From the NCBI GenBank assembly GCA_003194525.1, contig NBIV01000002.1, positions 248,001-312,000 of the forward strand: 64,000 bases of DNA. The letters run 5' to 3'. The first letter of the stretch is position 1. Every line of letters starts with the position of its first letter. A model generated the notes under the pieces. The model was not told where the DNA came from and did no database searches. It saw nothing but the letters and a program-made list of their open reading frames with translations. Both the position numbers and the translations under genes were made by a program. This DNA comes from Gracilariopsis chorda. Lineage: Eukaryota; Rhodophyta; Florideophyceae; Gracilariales; Gracilariaceae. This document shows positions 29,115 to 39,019 of this stretch, one piece after another.

Positions 29115-31217
29115 CTATCCGCATAAGCGGGGGTTGCAACGGATGGTTGCGTGATCTCCCGAATCGGGGTGTATGAAGTGCCGCGCACGCGGGGTCTGTG
29201 GTAGGGCGTGGGAAAAGTCCGTTTTAGCACGGAGGTAGGAAGCCGTCGGGACGGAACGTTTCTCTTCTGGAGTGAGGGCCTCATAATTTGCCACCACCTT
29301 GGCCATATCCTTCAGTGAACAAATACACTGAGGAGAGGTATGGCCATGGGCATAGCACAGGTGGCAAATGAGAGCCAGCACCGCGACACGCGGATTATTA
29401 TTCCGAGTATCGGAGAAGCGAACCGCAGGGCGGGTGTCAGTCCATCCAGGCCGTTGATAACGGGATTGACCGTTTGAAAACGGGAGTCGTTGGGGTTGAA
29501 CCCGACTGTTACCACCGTATAGAACGGGATCTTCTGTTCCCGTATCATGGGTCATCTCCGTCGTTGACGGTAACTCACTGGTGGGTATCGACACACCATC
29601 CCCCTGCGCTAAATGCACGGTATCAAATCCCTGTCCAGGGTTCCCATCCGCGGTGAGCGGGAGAGAGGAAGCTTCGCTTTCCAGCAACAACGCCTTGGCG
29701 GATTTAGACCGATTGTTCGGAGTTCTTGCACGAAGTGCATCCCCTTCTGCTCGAGCGTGTTGGACCAGCTCGAGGTAGGTGATCCTTCGCTTGTCCTCCC
29801 GATAACGGGTAACTAAACTCCGGATTGCCGGGTCAAGACCATCAATGAACATGGTACTGCGCTCCCCAGCGGGGTATACGTTACCACATCTATGGAAAGC
29901 CTTGTTAAGGCGCACCGAGTAATCGGTCTCGGTCTCTCCAGCACGCTGGCGTGTATATCGCAAAGCGAGGATAGCCTGCTGAATAGCGGTGTTGGTGGCG
30001 TAGGAGCGCAGAAGATAGTGCACAGCCTCCGGCCAGCAAGTAACTCCTCACTCGGAGGCGCGAGAAGATCCTCTGACAGAGGTGTATTGGTCCTCCGCCA
30101 CTCCCCGTAAGAAATACGGTAAAGCCAAATAGGCTTGTCCCTCATTCATACCGAGGATATCGGCCTCCGCTACAAAGCGGGATAGGAAATCCAGTACTAG
30201 GACTGGGTCCTCTCCAGTAAAATACTGGTTGCAGAGCGAGAGCTGCATTCGCTTAATGCATTCTCGCACCTTTCCCGTACCACGGGGCGTACGTCCAAGT
30301 GACGAATCTTCGAGCCGGTAGTACCGGTATGATAAAAGCTTCCGGTAATCCGGGTTTGTCGGTTTCAATTCCCGGAGACCGGGGTGTCTTCTCCCCTTCT
30401 GGCGGGTTCGGACCACACCTTCAGTGGCCGATGACCGCTTCGAGCGGGAGGAGTAGCCTCGCTTCTCGTCCTCCGAGTCGGAGTCCGAGGAGCTCGAGCT
30501 AACCGAATGGTTTCGGGATGATTCCGACGATGTCGAAGAATCGGAGTCCGAATATTTCCGGTGGTGTTTCCGTCGATGACGGCGTTTCTTCTTCCCAGCA
30601 AGCTGGTCGTTGTGCGATGCCTCGTTCACCGGATCATCCGGGGATGGTTTGTCCATGAGGACGAACTGCTCCAGCGTCTCCAGGCGGGCACCAATCCGAT
30701 CAAATCGGGCTTCAACTCCTTCGATGAAGGTGGCGGGTTGTCCCAAACTCTCCAACACGGAGTTGACGTCAGACCGTAAAATACGGAGTTCCTCGGCGAC
30801 CTCCTTTACGGGGGTTGCCAAGACCACCTCTTGGAGGGATTTTAGTTCCCCTACAAGGGTGTTATGGGCGGTCCACAGAGCGCGGACCTGGGATTCCAGG
30901 GAAGTCCCCTGGGGGGTGTTATCGCCCGTTCCACGGGGGCTTGAAGCCGCGACAGCGGGAGCAGGCCGGGGTGCCTGGGGCACTGCGGCAACAGCCGGAG
31001 TCGATGCTGCATTCCCCTGCGGGGGTGATAACGAGGGCAAAAGGAGGTTCCGGGGTTCCCGGTCGGGGGTATCATTCCGCGATGAAGCGGCGCCAGCACG
31101 GCTGGAACTTGTCCGTATAGGGATACGGGGTACGAACCGAACTTCACAAGTGTCCGCGTTGTCGCGGGAGCGACTACGCGTAACCACTGGCTCTGCGTCG
31201 GAGGGATTTCTCGACAT
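29115..31217 (-). pseudogene. Copy B gag with one in-frame TGA
   Basis: Two open segments (31217-30048 and 30047-29115) are in the same frame, separated only by TGA at 30048-30050. The N-terminal part has a disordered Pro/Ala region, a short coiled-coil-like stretch (VEARFDRIGARLETLEQFVL) and an acidic-basic Ser/Arg tract. The capsid-like part spans the stop (YRYYRLEDSS to VRLNKAFHRCGNVYPAGERS). A canonical CX2CX4HX4C zinc knuckle CHLCYAHGHTSPQC lies at 29325-29366. Near 29130 a second frame continues to 29045 and overlaps pol, a possible frameshift site. Gag builds the intracellular particle. Confidence 0.8.
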
Positions 31218-31301
31218 GAGAAAATACCGTTACGACGGGAAACGATCACGGAACTTCCGGTGAATGAAAACAAACCTCGTAAGAGGGAAAACAAAAACCG
31301 A

Positions 31302-31319
31302 TTCTAGGTCGGGAGACCA
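31302..31319 (-). promoter_or_regulatory. Primer binding site of copy B
   Basis: In element orientation TGGTCTCCCGACCTAGAA begins 3 nt after the 5' LTR. TGG is complementary to the tRNA 3' CCA. The implied primer tRNA has acceptor 3' strand TCGGGAG and discriminator A. The tRNA identity was not determined. Confidence 0.75.
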
Positions 31320-31322
31320 CTT

Positions 31323-32128
31323 TGTGGTGCAATGCCCCAAAGGGGAAAAACACCGAAAGACGTCCGGGATCTTCCTCTCACGAGGTGAACCCAGTTGGGT
31401 AGAGCCCTCCCAGAGGTGTCACGGCGAAGCCGGTTTGTAAGACCAGGGACACCTGTCGCGACTCGCGCAGGGAGGTGAAGGCGAAGAATCGGTATCCGCG
31501 TGAGCGGGGTGTGATCCTCAGTAGAGGTATTTTTCCACGTAAGTGGGGGTGTGTGAGCGGATGTGCACACGAGGGCCGCGGATAGCGGGAGGTGCTACCC
31601 TAAAAAGGGGAAAAAGGAAGGACGAAGTGGGTCGCGAGAGCGACGAACAAATACGGCGATGCCGGTAACAATAACCCTATACAGGGCGAAACACCAAGAC
31701 ACTTGGAACAATTAGTACTCCCAATGATGGGTCTCCTTTAGATGTGCAAGGGGGGTGAACTTCCGTACACTACGGTGCTTCCCTCCAAGGAGGAGTTGAG
31801 AACACGCGGAGGCGGTAAAGCTCAGAGCCAATTCCCCAGGTTGGGGTCCCTTGTTGGGGAAGGTTTACTGGTGCGACGGCAGTGCGCCGTCGCACTAAGT
31901 ACTAGCTTCCCAGAAATGGGTGTGAAAATAATAAATAAAATTAACTAAAATACTCCACATTCCGTGGCAACATCCACTACTGTGGCCAACCGCCAATTGA
32001 CCCAAAACCGTGTCCCACGTGTCCATATCCACCATAGTGGGGCGTAGTTCATATACACACTACACAACCGATAATATCGGGAAAACGATCAAGTACCAAG
32101 AATCCCTCCCTGAGGGCGTTGCACTTCA
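31323..32128 (-). repeat. 5' LTR of copy B (806 bp)
   Basis: Same borders and length as the 3' LTR, with roughly eight base differences seen by eye. This is the LTR that would start the gag-pol transcript on the - strand. Confidence 0.95.
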
Positions 32129-33669
32129 ACACCTCGCCAAGGCTCCCTGTTACTGTGCTCGCAAGGCACGCACACCCTGCCCTCCTTTGGGGTGTTCTCT
32201 GCGGATACCCGCACTGCTACCGAGTGGCCACTTGGCCGTAGTGGGTATACCACACTTATGCAGCATTTTGTGCGTTCGTTGCCACATCAACGTAGATCAA
32301 CATTGCCTTTTCAAAACCACAGACCAGGTGATGGTTTTCTTTGGAACTTCTTGAGGCGACATCCGCAAGTTTCGCTTAAACGACGTTCAAAATTGGAGAA
32401 GCCGCGGCAGTTGGCGATGTGCCCTACAAACCTTGCCAAGCATTATGCCCGTCTTATCCAAGTGTATAAGGAGTATAAGATAACATGTGCCTCCCAGATA
32501 TTCAATATAGACGAGAGTGGCTTTTCGACACGAACAGCATCAAGGTCGCGTGCAAAAGCTCTATTCGATTCCAGGGGCCGAAGCAATTCTGTCGAACTGA
32601 AATGGGCAGCAAATGCACAACACGTCACCATCATGCCTGTGGTCTCTGCCGATGGTCATGCCTGGAGCCTATTGGCCGTATTACCTGGAAAGCAAGCAAA
32701 GTATCGGAGGCGCCAAGATGGGTCTGTGGAAACTCCATCAACATTCCTTCATCCTACGGCGCATTGTGTCTATTGCGAGAAGGCTGGAGTTGACTCCGAG
32801 ATATTCTATCAATGGGGACAACAGTTCGTAATCGGAACAAGCACACTGCGAGAGAAGTATCGTCGAATTGTCCTCATTTTGGGTGGTTACGGGGCGCACT
32901 GCACGTTCAAGGTATTGCAGCTCTTCAAGGAAAACGGCATTGTGGTCTTCGGATTGCCTGCACACACAAGCCACAGAACACAACCGTTAGACTTTTCCGT
33001 CTTCTCCTCTTATAAAACGGCATTTCGTAACGAACTCAACCGCAGTATGTTGATGGTCAAAGACGAGGCAAAGAACGACGTGTACACCATATGCGAACTA
33101 CTGACTTTAGCCTACAATAAGGCTCTGACGTTCCAAAACATAACCAGTGGATTCAGAGCGTGTGGGTTGTGGAGCTCTGTGCATGGCGGTGTTAATCCTA
33201 GTTTGATCACAGTGACTGATATAACCAACCTTGAGAGCGCAGGGTCACAGCAGAAAGCATTTGCAAACTACAAGCAGTTGGTATAGTCATTCAAAGACGC
33301 GTGTAATTTGTTACGCAGTGATGGGGATGTGTTAGTCAATGGAACTTTGAACATTACGAGTCGATTGTTGCTTACTGAAGAAAGGGTACTTACTGATTGG
33401 GCGAAGCGCGAAAGCAAACGATGAGACGCTGAAAAAGCTAGAAAACAACGCGCCACTCAAGTAGAGCTTCGTTGTCTTCAGAAAAAGCGCGAGGAAGACA
33501 AAAGACAGCGTCAACGGCTAGAAACTGAGTGCGGGAAAGCAATTCACTTGCTTTGGCTTTCTTGTCGCCCAAATCGAGCCTTATCTCTCGCCGCCAGTCG
33601 AGCTTCTCGACGACGCGCAGCAAGGCTAATAACAGCGGAGCGGAATCAGGATACTAGAGACACTCATTA
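32129..33669 (+). pseudogene. pogo/jerky-type DDE transposase pseudogene
   Basis: The recognisable part starts near 32192: CENP-B-type residues (WNFLRRHPQVSLKRRS, PTNLAKHYARL), then the DDE_1 catalytic domain with FNIDESGFS (first Asp kept). The second Asp position reads Gly (IVLILGGYGAH), followed by IVVFGLPAHTSHRTQPLDFS and NITSGFRACGLW. The open frame ends with TAG at 33284-33286, but the same frame continues with LLLTEERVLTDWAKRE, a TGA at 33421, and a basic coiled tail to TAA at 33667-33669. It directly abuts LTR B at 32128 and lacks its N-terminus. Lost catalysis and two stops show a relic. Confidence 0.75.
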
Positions 33670-33989
33670 AAATCAATACTTTTTTGGCCGTTTGGCACGG
33701 CGCATTTGACCCATATTTGGTGCACGGTAGAGCCCTTTAGGGATACCAAATAGCACATTTATTTTGTCCATTATGAGCTTTTTGCGTATGTAACGTTCAT
33801 TTCTGACAGGTGGTACGTATTTTGCAGTCTGTGAAGCGCAAGTGGGCGATTTCTGAAGGCATGCAATGCGTTCTATTCCTAAATGTTTTTTAAATCTTTG
33901 AAAATGACCCACCTTTTGGTACATGATGATATGTGGCGAGAGAAAAAGCAGAGTAGGGTGTATTTATTATCGTTTCGCGCACTGTATCT
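33670..33989. other. Tail of the pogo-type relic; no gene
   Basis: A GTTTGGCACGG block near 33695 resembles the inner end of the 9082-11030 element (GTTTTGGCACGGGG) and may be part of the right terminal repeat. Nothing else was recognised. Confidence 0.35.
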
Positions 33990-34600
33990 ACTAACCGTTT
34001 ACCGTTGCCATTCACGCAGCTGTATGTCGGTAGGGCTCGAATCGACAAGGCATAACGCTCGTCGGGCATTGTTTGCATCCTTGAAGCAACCCCCACTTAG
34101 TTCGCAGGTTTCTCGAGAGTGGGCTTTCCCATCACAGGGGCATTTATAGGAGAATGAACAATTGCGTCTAGACGTGGTCGTTGATGATATATGGTTTGCA
34201 CCATGCCGTGTAGGCACTGACGTTACGATTGTGAGCCCTCATAATGCCATGTACAGCTCTGCTGCCTCTGCGCAAGCCGGGGGTGAAGCGACTCGAGCTG
34301 AGGTTTTGAAGATCCCAACGTATGCGCCTTTGTGTGAGATTAAGCACATCGAATTGGTTCCAATGGTCTTCGATGTCCATGGAGGTGCCGATGAGTCCGC
34401 AAAGGGCATGCTTCGACAGATAGCAGAGGTCGTGAGTCAGAAACGATGGTCGAATCCCATCACTGAGTACCAACGGTAGATAGCAATCTACCACTATCTA
34501 CTTGGCTTTGCGCTTAGAACGTACTATATTGCAGCTGACAGCAGCAGTTGTCAATCGTCGTCGCCTTATCCACGCTAGTGGGTTCAACAGAGGCCTACAG
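33990..34600 (+). pseudogene. Retroelement-like polyprotein C-terminal fragment
   Basis: The frame at 34162-34479 reads RLDVVVDDIWFAPCRVGTDV, then VTIVSPHNAMY, E-LKI-TYAPLCE, LVPMVFDVHGGADESAKG and LRQIAEVV. This order (D-V-V, DVTIV-P, A-A, E-K-Y, P-VFE/D-GG, LR-IA) resembles the C-terminal region of non-LTR-type reverse transcriptase proteins in several eukaryotes. A shifted frame after 34500 (LALRLERTILQLTAAV) extends the match. No RT core is present. The identification is tentative. Confidence 0.35.
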
Positions 34601-35741
34601 GTCACTGCCTTCCCTGACGAAACACCTAACTAACTTTGTTCGTTTGACTACGGTGGAGCAGGCACTGAAGCGGAAGCGTTCTTCCGCAAGATTTCCGATT
34701 TACAAGCTCTATGTATACGAGGCTCAAATCCGGTCACAGAGCACTGTTACATTCTGCAGCGATTGGAAAGAACGGTATTTCACTTTAGTGAATCGACGGC
34801 GGCTTGTGACCCCGCAGCTGGAGTTCAACGGTCCCCTCTGCAGCCTCAACTGCCTCTTCAATAAAGGACGCCGTTTTCCTTCGTTATCCTTGTAAGTTTA
34901 GGTCGAAACCAGCCTGAGCACTCCGGCTCGAGATCCACCATCTCCTGGGGGCGTCAAAGATGTCGTAGCCCATATGGAAAATCGCTTTGCGCTGGATGGC
35001 TGTTGTGGTGAGAGATCACTGCCAGGTACTGGCGAGTCCCGCTCAGGGCACTTGCAGTTCCGCCCGTCGAGGTGTGCCGACACTCCGACAAGGCTACAAA
35101 AGACTATGAAGTTACGCCGGATGAGGAAGCCAAATGGATATGCGATTGGGTCTATTAGGGGAATTTAGCCGTCGAATTGATGATTAGCTACTGATATGTA
35201 GGTCGTGGCTACGGTATAGGAGTAAGTATTATAGGTTGTCGGGGTTCTTAGCAAACCCCCGCGCTACGAGGAATTAATGTGTGCGTGTTCGTAAAAGAGA
35301 GAGAGAGAGATGATTGGCCTTCTACTTCTTCTAGAACGTCAATATCGCTGCCTCGGAATCAGAGGCACGTGCCCGTAAACACACACACACCATCTCCTCT
35401 GTCGTTCTCCCCCCACAAGACCATCAGCACCTACGATCTGTGTCCAATGATATCTCTAAATGTCGCTCCTTGTGGCCTTCGCTCTTCCGGTAATTCTTTC
35501 AGTAGAGACATTCTTCGAGCTTCGAAGAATGCCATGCAGTATTTCCGTCTTTGTGTTTGTATGTTGAGGAGGAACGGCACTCATAGATCAATATATATCA
35601 TGCGAATCGACACTTCACTTTGTTGTATGGGAGAGATCTCTGAGAAGAACTAAACTGGTGTCTCCCTGCACTATGCTGCTGCGATGCCGACGCTAAACAC
35701 TGTTCTTTGCCACGATCGCAGTCGAGTTCTACTGCGAAGAA
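34601..35741. other. No gene recognised; holds a dispersed repeat and GA/CA microsatellites
   Basis: A (GA)n run lies at about 35294-35311 and a CA run at 35383-35391. The block at 35229-35311 is shared with 50834-50920. Short frames show no family resemblance. Confidence 0.5.
35229..35311 (+). repeat. Dispersed repeat, copy 1
   Basis: ATAGGTTGTCGGGGTTCTTA, then GCAAACCCCCG, GAATTAATG, GTTCGTAAA and a GA microsatellite match 50834-50920 in order and spacing. A looser relative of the GA end and the GTAAACACA block lies at 49947-50040. Type unknown. Confidence 0.6.
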
Positions 35742-36746
35742 TCATGTAGTACTGCCAAGCACTCTCTCTAAATGGACATCAGCGTCCTGCTGTGCTGCCA
35801 AGAGAACGCTCGCAGACTTAGATAAAAGGGCCAGCTCACGTTCGTCAAGCTTTGGTACGAGAATACCCATATCACCGCTCCCACCCAATCGTACTGGCAT
35901 TGAAAAATATATACTCTCTGTTATGACAGGGAAAGTACCGCCCGGAATCCTCGTGGTTACAGGCCGTACATGTATAGAACCGCTCAAGATACACGCTGCA
36001 AGATCAGCGCAAGATTCGCCAACACCTGTAGCGGTGTAGCCTTTGTACTTTATAATCTCTGACGCAGCGCCACGTACCTCTCGCAGAAGCTGTTCACGAA
36101 TAATCTCAGTTTCCAAATCCGTAGAAATCGCACGGAGAGGTAGACCACTGATCGTTGCGATTGACCAAGCCGCGACACTGGAGTCTCCGTGTTCTCCAAT
36201 GATGACAGCATTTACTTCTCTTGCAGCGATATCTGCACGGCGGGATAAAGCACTTACCAAGCGTGCCGAATCAAGATTGGTTCCGGAGCCGATCACACGA
36301 TGAGCAGCTTTCTCACCGGCAAGTCTTGCGGCCACGTAGGTGAGGACGTCGCACGGATTCGACACAACGAGAAAAACGGCATTTGGGGAAAGTTTCACCG
36401 CGGGAGGAATGATAGACGATAGTATGGAGACGTTGCGCCCGAGCAGATCGAGCCTCGATTCGCCAGGCCGCTGGCGCGCGCCCGCAGTAATGATGATGAT
36501 ATGCGAACCTTTTGATGCTGATATTTCTGTGGAGTGAGTGAGTTGCAACGGGTTCAGGAAAGGGATTGTATCTTGCAGATCGAGAGCTTCGCTCTGGGCG
36601 CGGTTCGGTTGTACGTCTATTAGTGCGAGGTGAGTTGCAGTGCCGCGGCGCGCTATTGCGTTCGCAATTGCGGTGCCGACGCGGCCCATGCCAACAACGG
36701 AAATGCGGCGCACATGGTTTTTTGGCTCTTCTCCGTCCTCGTACAT
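35742..36746 (-). CDS. LDH: L-lactate dehydrogenase
   Basis: A 334-residue single-exon protein of the lactate/malate dehydrogenase family, which interconverts pyruvate and lactate with NAD(H). Visible features: glycine motif GMGRVG (19-24), Asp44 at the end of strand 2 favouring NAD, the substrate loop GARQRPGESR with Gln92 (Gln in LDH, Arg in malate dehydrogenase) and Arg98, Asn130, Asp159 and Arg162 in LDSAR, catalytic His186 in GEHGD, and Thr238. No targeting sequence is evident, so it is probably cytosolic. It faces its paralogue at 37344 across 597 bp. A CCAAT sits at about 36803 on its strand; no clear TATA box. Confidence 0.9.
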   Translation of the reverse strand: MYEDGEEPKNHVRRISVVGMGRVGTAIANAIARRGTATHLALIDVQPNRAQSEALDLQDTIPFLNPLQLTHSTEISASKGSHIIIITAGARQRPGESRLDLLGRNVSILSSIIPPAVKLSPNAVFLVVSNPCDVLTYVAARLAGEKAAHRVIGSGTNLDSARLVSALSRRADIAAREVNAVIIGEHGDSSVAAWSIATISGLPLRAISTDLETEIIREQLLREVRGAASEIIKYKGYTATGVGESCADLAACILSGSIHVRPVTTRIPGGTFPVITESIYFSMPVRLGGSGDMGILVPKLDERELALLSKSASVLLAAQQDADVHLERVLGSTT

Positions 36747-37343
36747 TTTGCAACCGAAGTCTGAGGTTGGTAGTGGGACTATGAAGTCCTCTGGCTTATT
36801 TATTGGGGTGGTGACTTAACCTTGATTGCAGGAGCAGGTGGGGCGTCACGGTCAGAGACAGATGCAAGCCATACGGAGTAGATTGCTAACCCTTTAACTT
36901 CAGCAGATTACATACTCTCGCACGGCCACCAATCACGCGACACAAACAGCAACACGGAGTTGCCTCACTACTGATATCTGCACTCGAAACTGACAAGACA
37001 ACTGAACTGCAGAAGCATCACGCTTCTGCAGTTGTCCTGTCAGTATCGAGATGATGATGAAGTCACGTGTTGGTTGTTGCCAGGTAGCCTTCTATCCTTG
37101 GTAAACTAGTCTAGACCTTCGCACGTTAAGTTTATGTTGGAGATGAAATGTGCAACTGATTGTATGATATACAACTGCCAATCACACAGCACGAAGCGGC
37201 CACATGACCGACAGCTCATACATGATAGCCTTTAAGTTACCTCCAGGCTGTACCGGGCATGGTTTTCAAATCAAAGGCAAGGCGCGCCCTCTTAACTTTC
37301 ACCGAGACAAGAATCACAAAGCTTCTGATTCACACCGTTCAGG
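36747..37343. promoter_or_regulatory. Shared divergent promoter region of the two LDH paralogues
   Basis: The 597-bp interval between the two starts contains the 12-bp perfect hairpin at 37005-37033 near its middle. Any regulatory role is inferred from position only. Confidence 0.45.
37005..37033. repeat. Perfect 12-bp hairpin between the LDH paralogues
   Basis: AACTGCAGAAGC and GCTTCTGCAGTT around the loop ATCAC. Outside it, CTGACA (36990-36995) and TGTCAG (37038-37043) form a second, imperfectly spaced pair. Confidence 0.9.
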
Positions 37344-38438
37344 ATGTCGGTTTTCCCCAACGAACACATCCGGGTCAAGCGCACTGAACGTCGAGTGTCT
37401 CTAATCGGCCTTACAGAGTACGGAAGCGCCTTCGCTCTCGCTCTTGTGGCACGAAACTGCGCAACCAAGCTCACATTGGTTGACAAGCATTACGAAAAAG
37501 CCAAAGGCGAAGCTCTAGACCTGCAAGATGCGCTACCTTTCCTTCCCGACATTCATCTTACTTATTCCTCGGACATACGCGCGACAGCGAACTCGCACGT
37601 CGTTGTGATAACTGTCGGGCAGCCCTTTACCAGTGAGTACTCCTCTCGACATGACTTAATCGAACACAACGCCCCCCGTGTGGCTGAAGTGGCGTTCCGC
37701 GCTGCCTCTGTCTCCCCACATGCTGTCATACTGATCGGTACCGATCCGATTGATGTCATGACCTATGTCGCCGCTTGTGCGGCCTTCCAGGCGCGCCCGC
37801 AATTTCCAAAAGGATATCGCGTAATCGGACTTGGAACAGGGCTTGATATTGCCCGAATGCGTGCAGAGATCGCGATCAAGGCGAATGTAACGTCTTCAGA
37901 TGTATCGGCAAATGGAGTGGGAGAGCACGGGATCCATTTCATTCCTCTGTGGAGGTACTGTCTGATTCGAGGTATGCCCGTTCATGAAGTCTGTCCAGAT
38001 TTGGCCTCAGTCGCCATGAAACAGGCGATTGCCACGAAGGTGAAACAGGCTTGTTCTCGCATTGTGAAGGGGAAGCCCGAAGGGACAACAAGAGGTTTAG
38101 CAGAATGTATGGCAGACCTTTCTCAGGCGCTATTAACCGGGGTGGGCAATATACGCACCGTCACTACCCGTGTTACAGCGCAACATGTAGCAGGCATCAA
38201 AGGTGAAGTTTACATGTCGGTACCTTGCAAGATTGATGCAGAGGGCGTGGCAGGTATCCTCCCATTCGAAGTTGACCCAATTGAACGTGCTGCTCTCTTG
38301 GAAGCAGCGCGGGTGCTTTCGGAGGCGCAGGCGAAAGCGGAACGCGTGCTGTCAAGCCTTGATGAGTACAAGGGCATTGTTTCCGTCGGACTCCCAAGTG
38401 CCGCACTTCGGTCAGTAAGATCGCTGCCGTTACGTTGA
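37344..38438 (+). CDS. Divergent lactate/malate dehydrogenase-like protein
   Basis: A 364-residue paralogue of the 35742-36746 protein, intact over its length. Kept: Asp47, Arg102, Asp168 and Arg171 in LDIAR, catalytic His195 in GEHG, and a T-x-GLAEC region near 250. Changed: the dinucleotide glycine motif reads GLTEYG, lacking the middle Gly; the substrate loop is one residue longer (GQPFTSEYSSR) with no Gln or Arg at the specificity position; the SNP motif is TDP; and there is a C-terminal extension of about 20 residues. The open frame suggests selection, so a changed substrate or non-enzymatic role is plausible. No introns are apparent. Confidence 0.8.
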   Translation: MSVFPNEHIRVKRTERRVSLIGLTEYGSAFALALVARNCATKLTLVDKHYEKAKGEALDLQDALPFLPDIHLTYSSDIRATANSHVVVITVGQPFTSEYSSRHDLIEHNAPRVAEVAFRAASVSPHAVILIGTDPIDVMTYVAACAAFQARPQFPKGYRVIGLGTGLDIARMRAEIAIKANVTSSDVSANGVGEHGIHFIPLWRYCLIRGMPVHEVCPDLASVAMKQAIATKVKQACSRIVKGKPEGTTRGLAECMADLSQALLTGVGNIRTVTTRVTAQHVAGIKGEVYMSVPCKIDAEGVAGILPFEVDPIERAALLEAARVLSEAQAKAERVLSSLDEYKGIVSVGLPSAALRSVRSLPLR

Positions 38439-39019
38439 ACGGGACATCTGCAGATTATCCAGTTAACACTATAGGGCGGGCGCGAGTTGAGGAGGGGACT
38501 GTTCTTCTTCTTCTTCTTCTTTATGGGCGCACATTGTCTAATTGCGACGCTGTGGTAGAGCTTATCATAATTCCTTCTCAATCTCTCAACAACTAAGGTT
38601 AACCGCTAGCTACTCCTCGTGAATGACAAGTTCTCTCTACCCCGTTACACCAGTCTTTAACTCCCGACTCAAAATATTGTTGATGGCTGTTGCTTGCTCC
38701 CACCCTGCTGCAGCCGTGTTACGCTCACTAACTAGTATTCCAAGACGTAGTAGAATGGTACAAAACTTCTGCGGGGAGACCCGAATGTATAATCCATTTC
38801 GTTCTGGCGCGTGCTTTCTATTACTAAGCTGACGGAGAGCTTTTAGTAAAAGCTTTCTCTTTTCAGGAAGGCCAAGAACTTCTGTGGCTCATGTCGGATA
38901 TACTGTATCTCTTTGCCTCGAACGAGAGGAACACTTTCCGCGTTTAATGGCGACTCATTCAAAGCGGACATGGTTGGTTTGGAGATTTCTCACATAATCC
39001 ACGCATTACTGTTGTACCG
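38439..39019. other. Intergenic, with (TTC)6 microsatellite; no gene
   Basis: TTC repeats lie at about 38501-38520. No coding frame or RNA gene was recognised. Confidence 0.5.

Larger units (their letters stand above)
20624..32128 (-). mobile_element. Full-length Ty3/gypsy chromodomain retrotransposon, copy B
   Basis: Two 806-bp LTRs bracket, in - strand order, the primer binding site, gag, pol with C-terminal chromodomain, an antisense ORF and the polypurine tract. About eight differences were counted by eye between the LTRs, suggesting a recent insertion. Gag has one in-frame TGA and the integrase lacks two of three catalytic acids, so B is not autonomous. The five bases outside the two ends (AAAAA and ACACC) do not match. 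Confidence 0.95.

Noticed and set aside
1..32128. Copies A and B as the two ends of one inversion.
   Set aside because: The flanks of the A 3' LTR and both B LTRs do not pair as an inversion would require; A and B also differ by substitutions throughout.
7583..33669. The pogo-type parts next to LTR A and LTR B as two halves of one split transposase.
   Set aside because: They overlap in the CENP-B-type region and differ in sequence, so they are separate copies.
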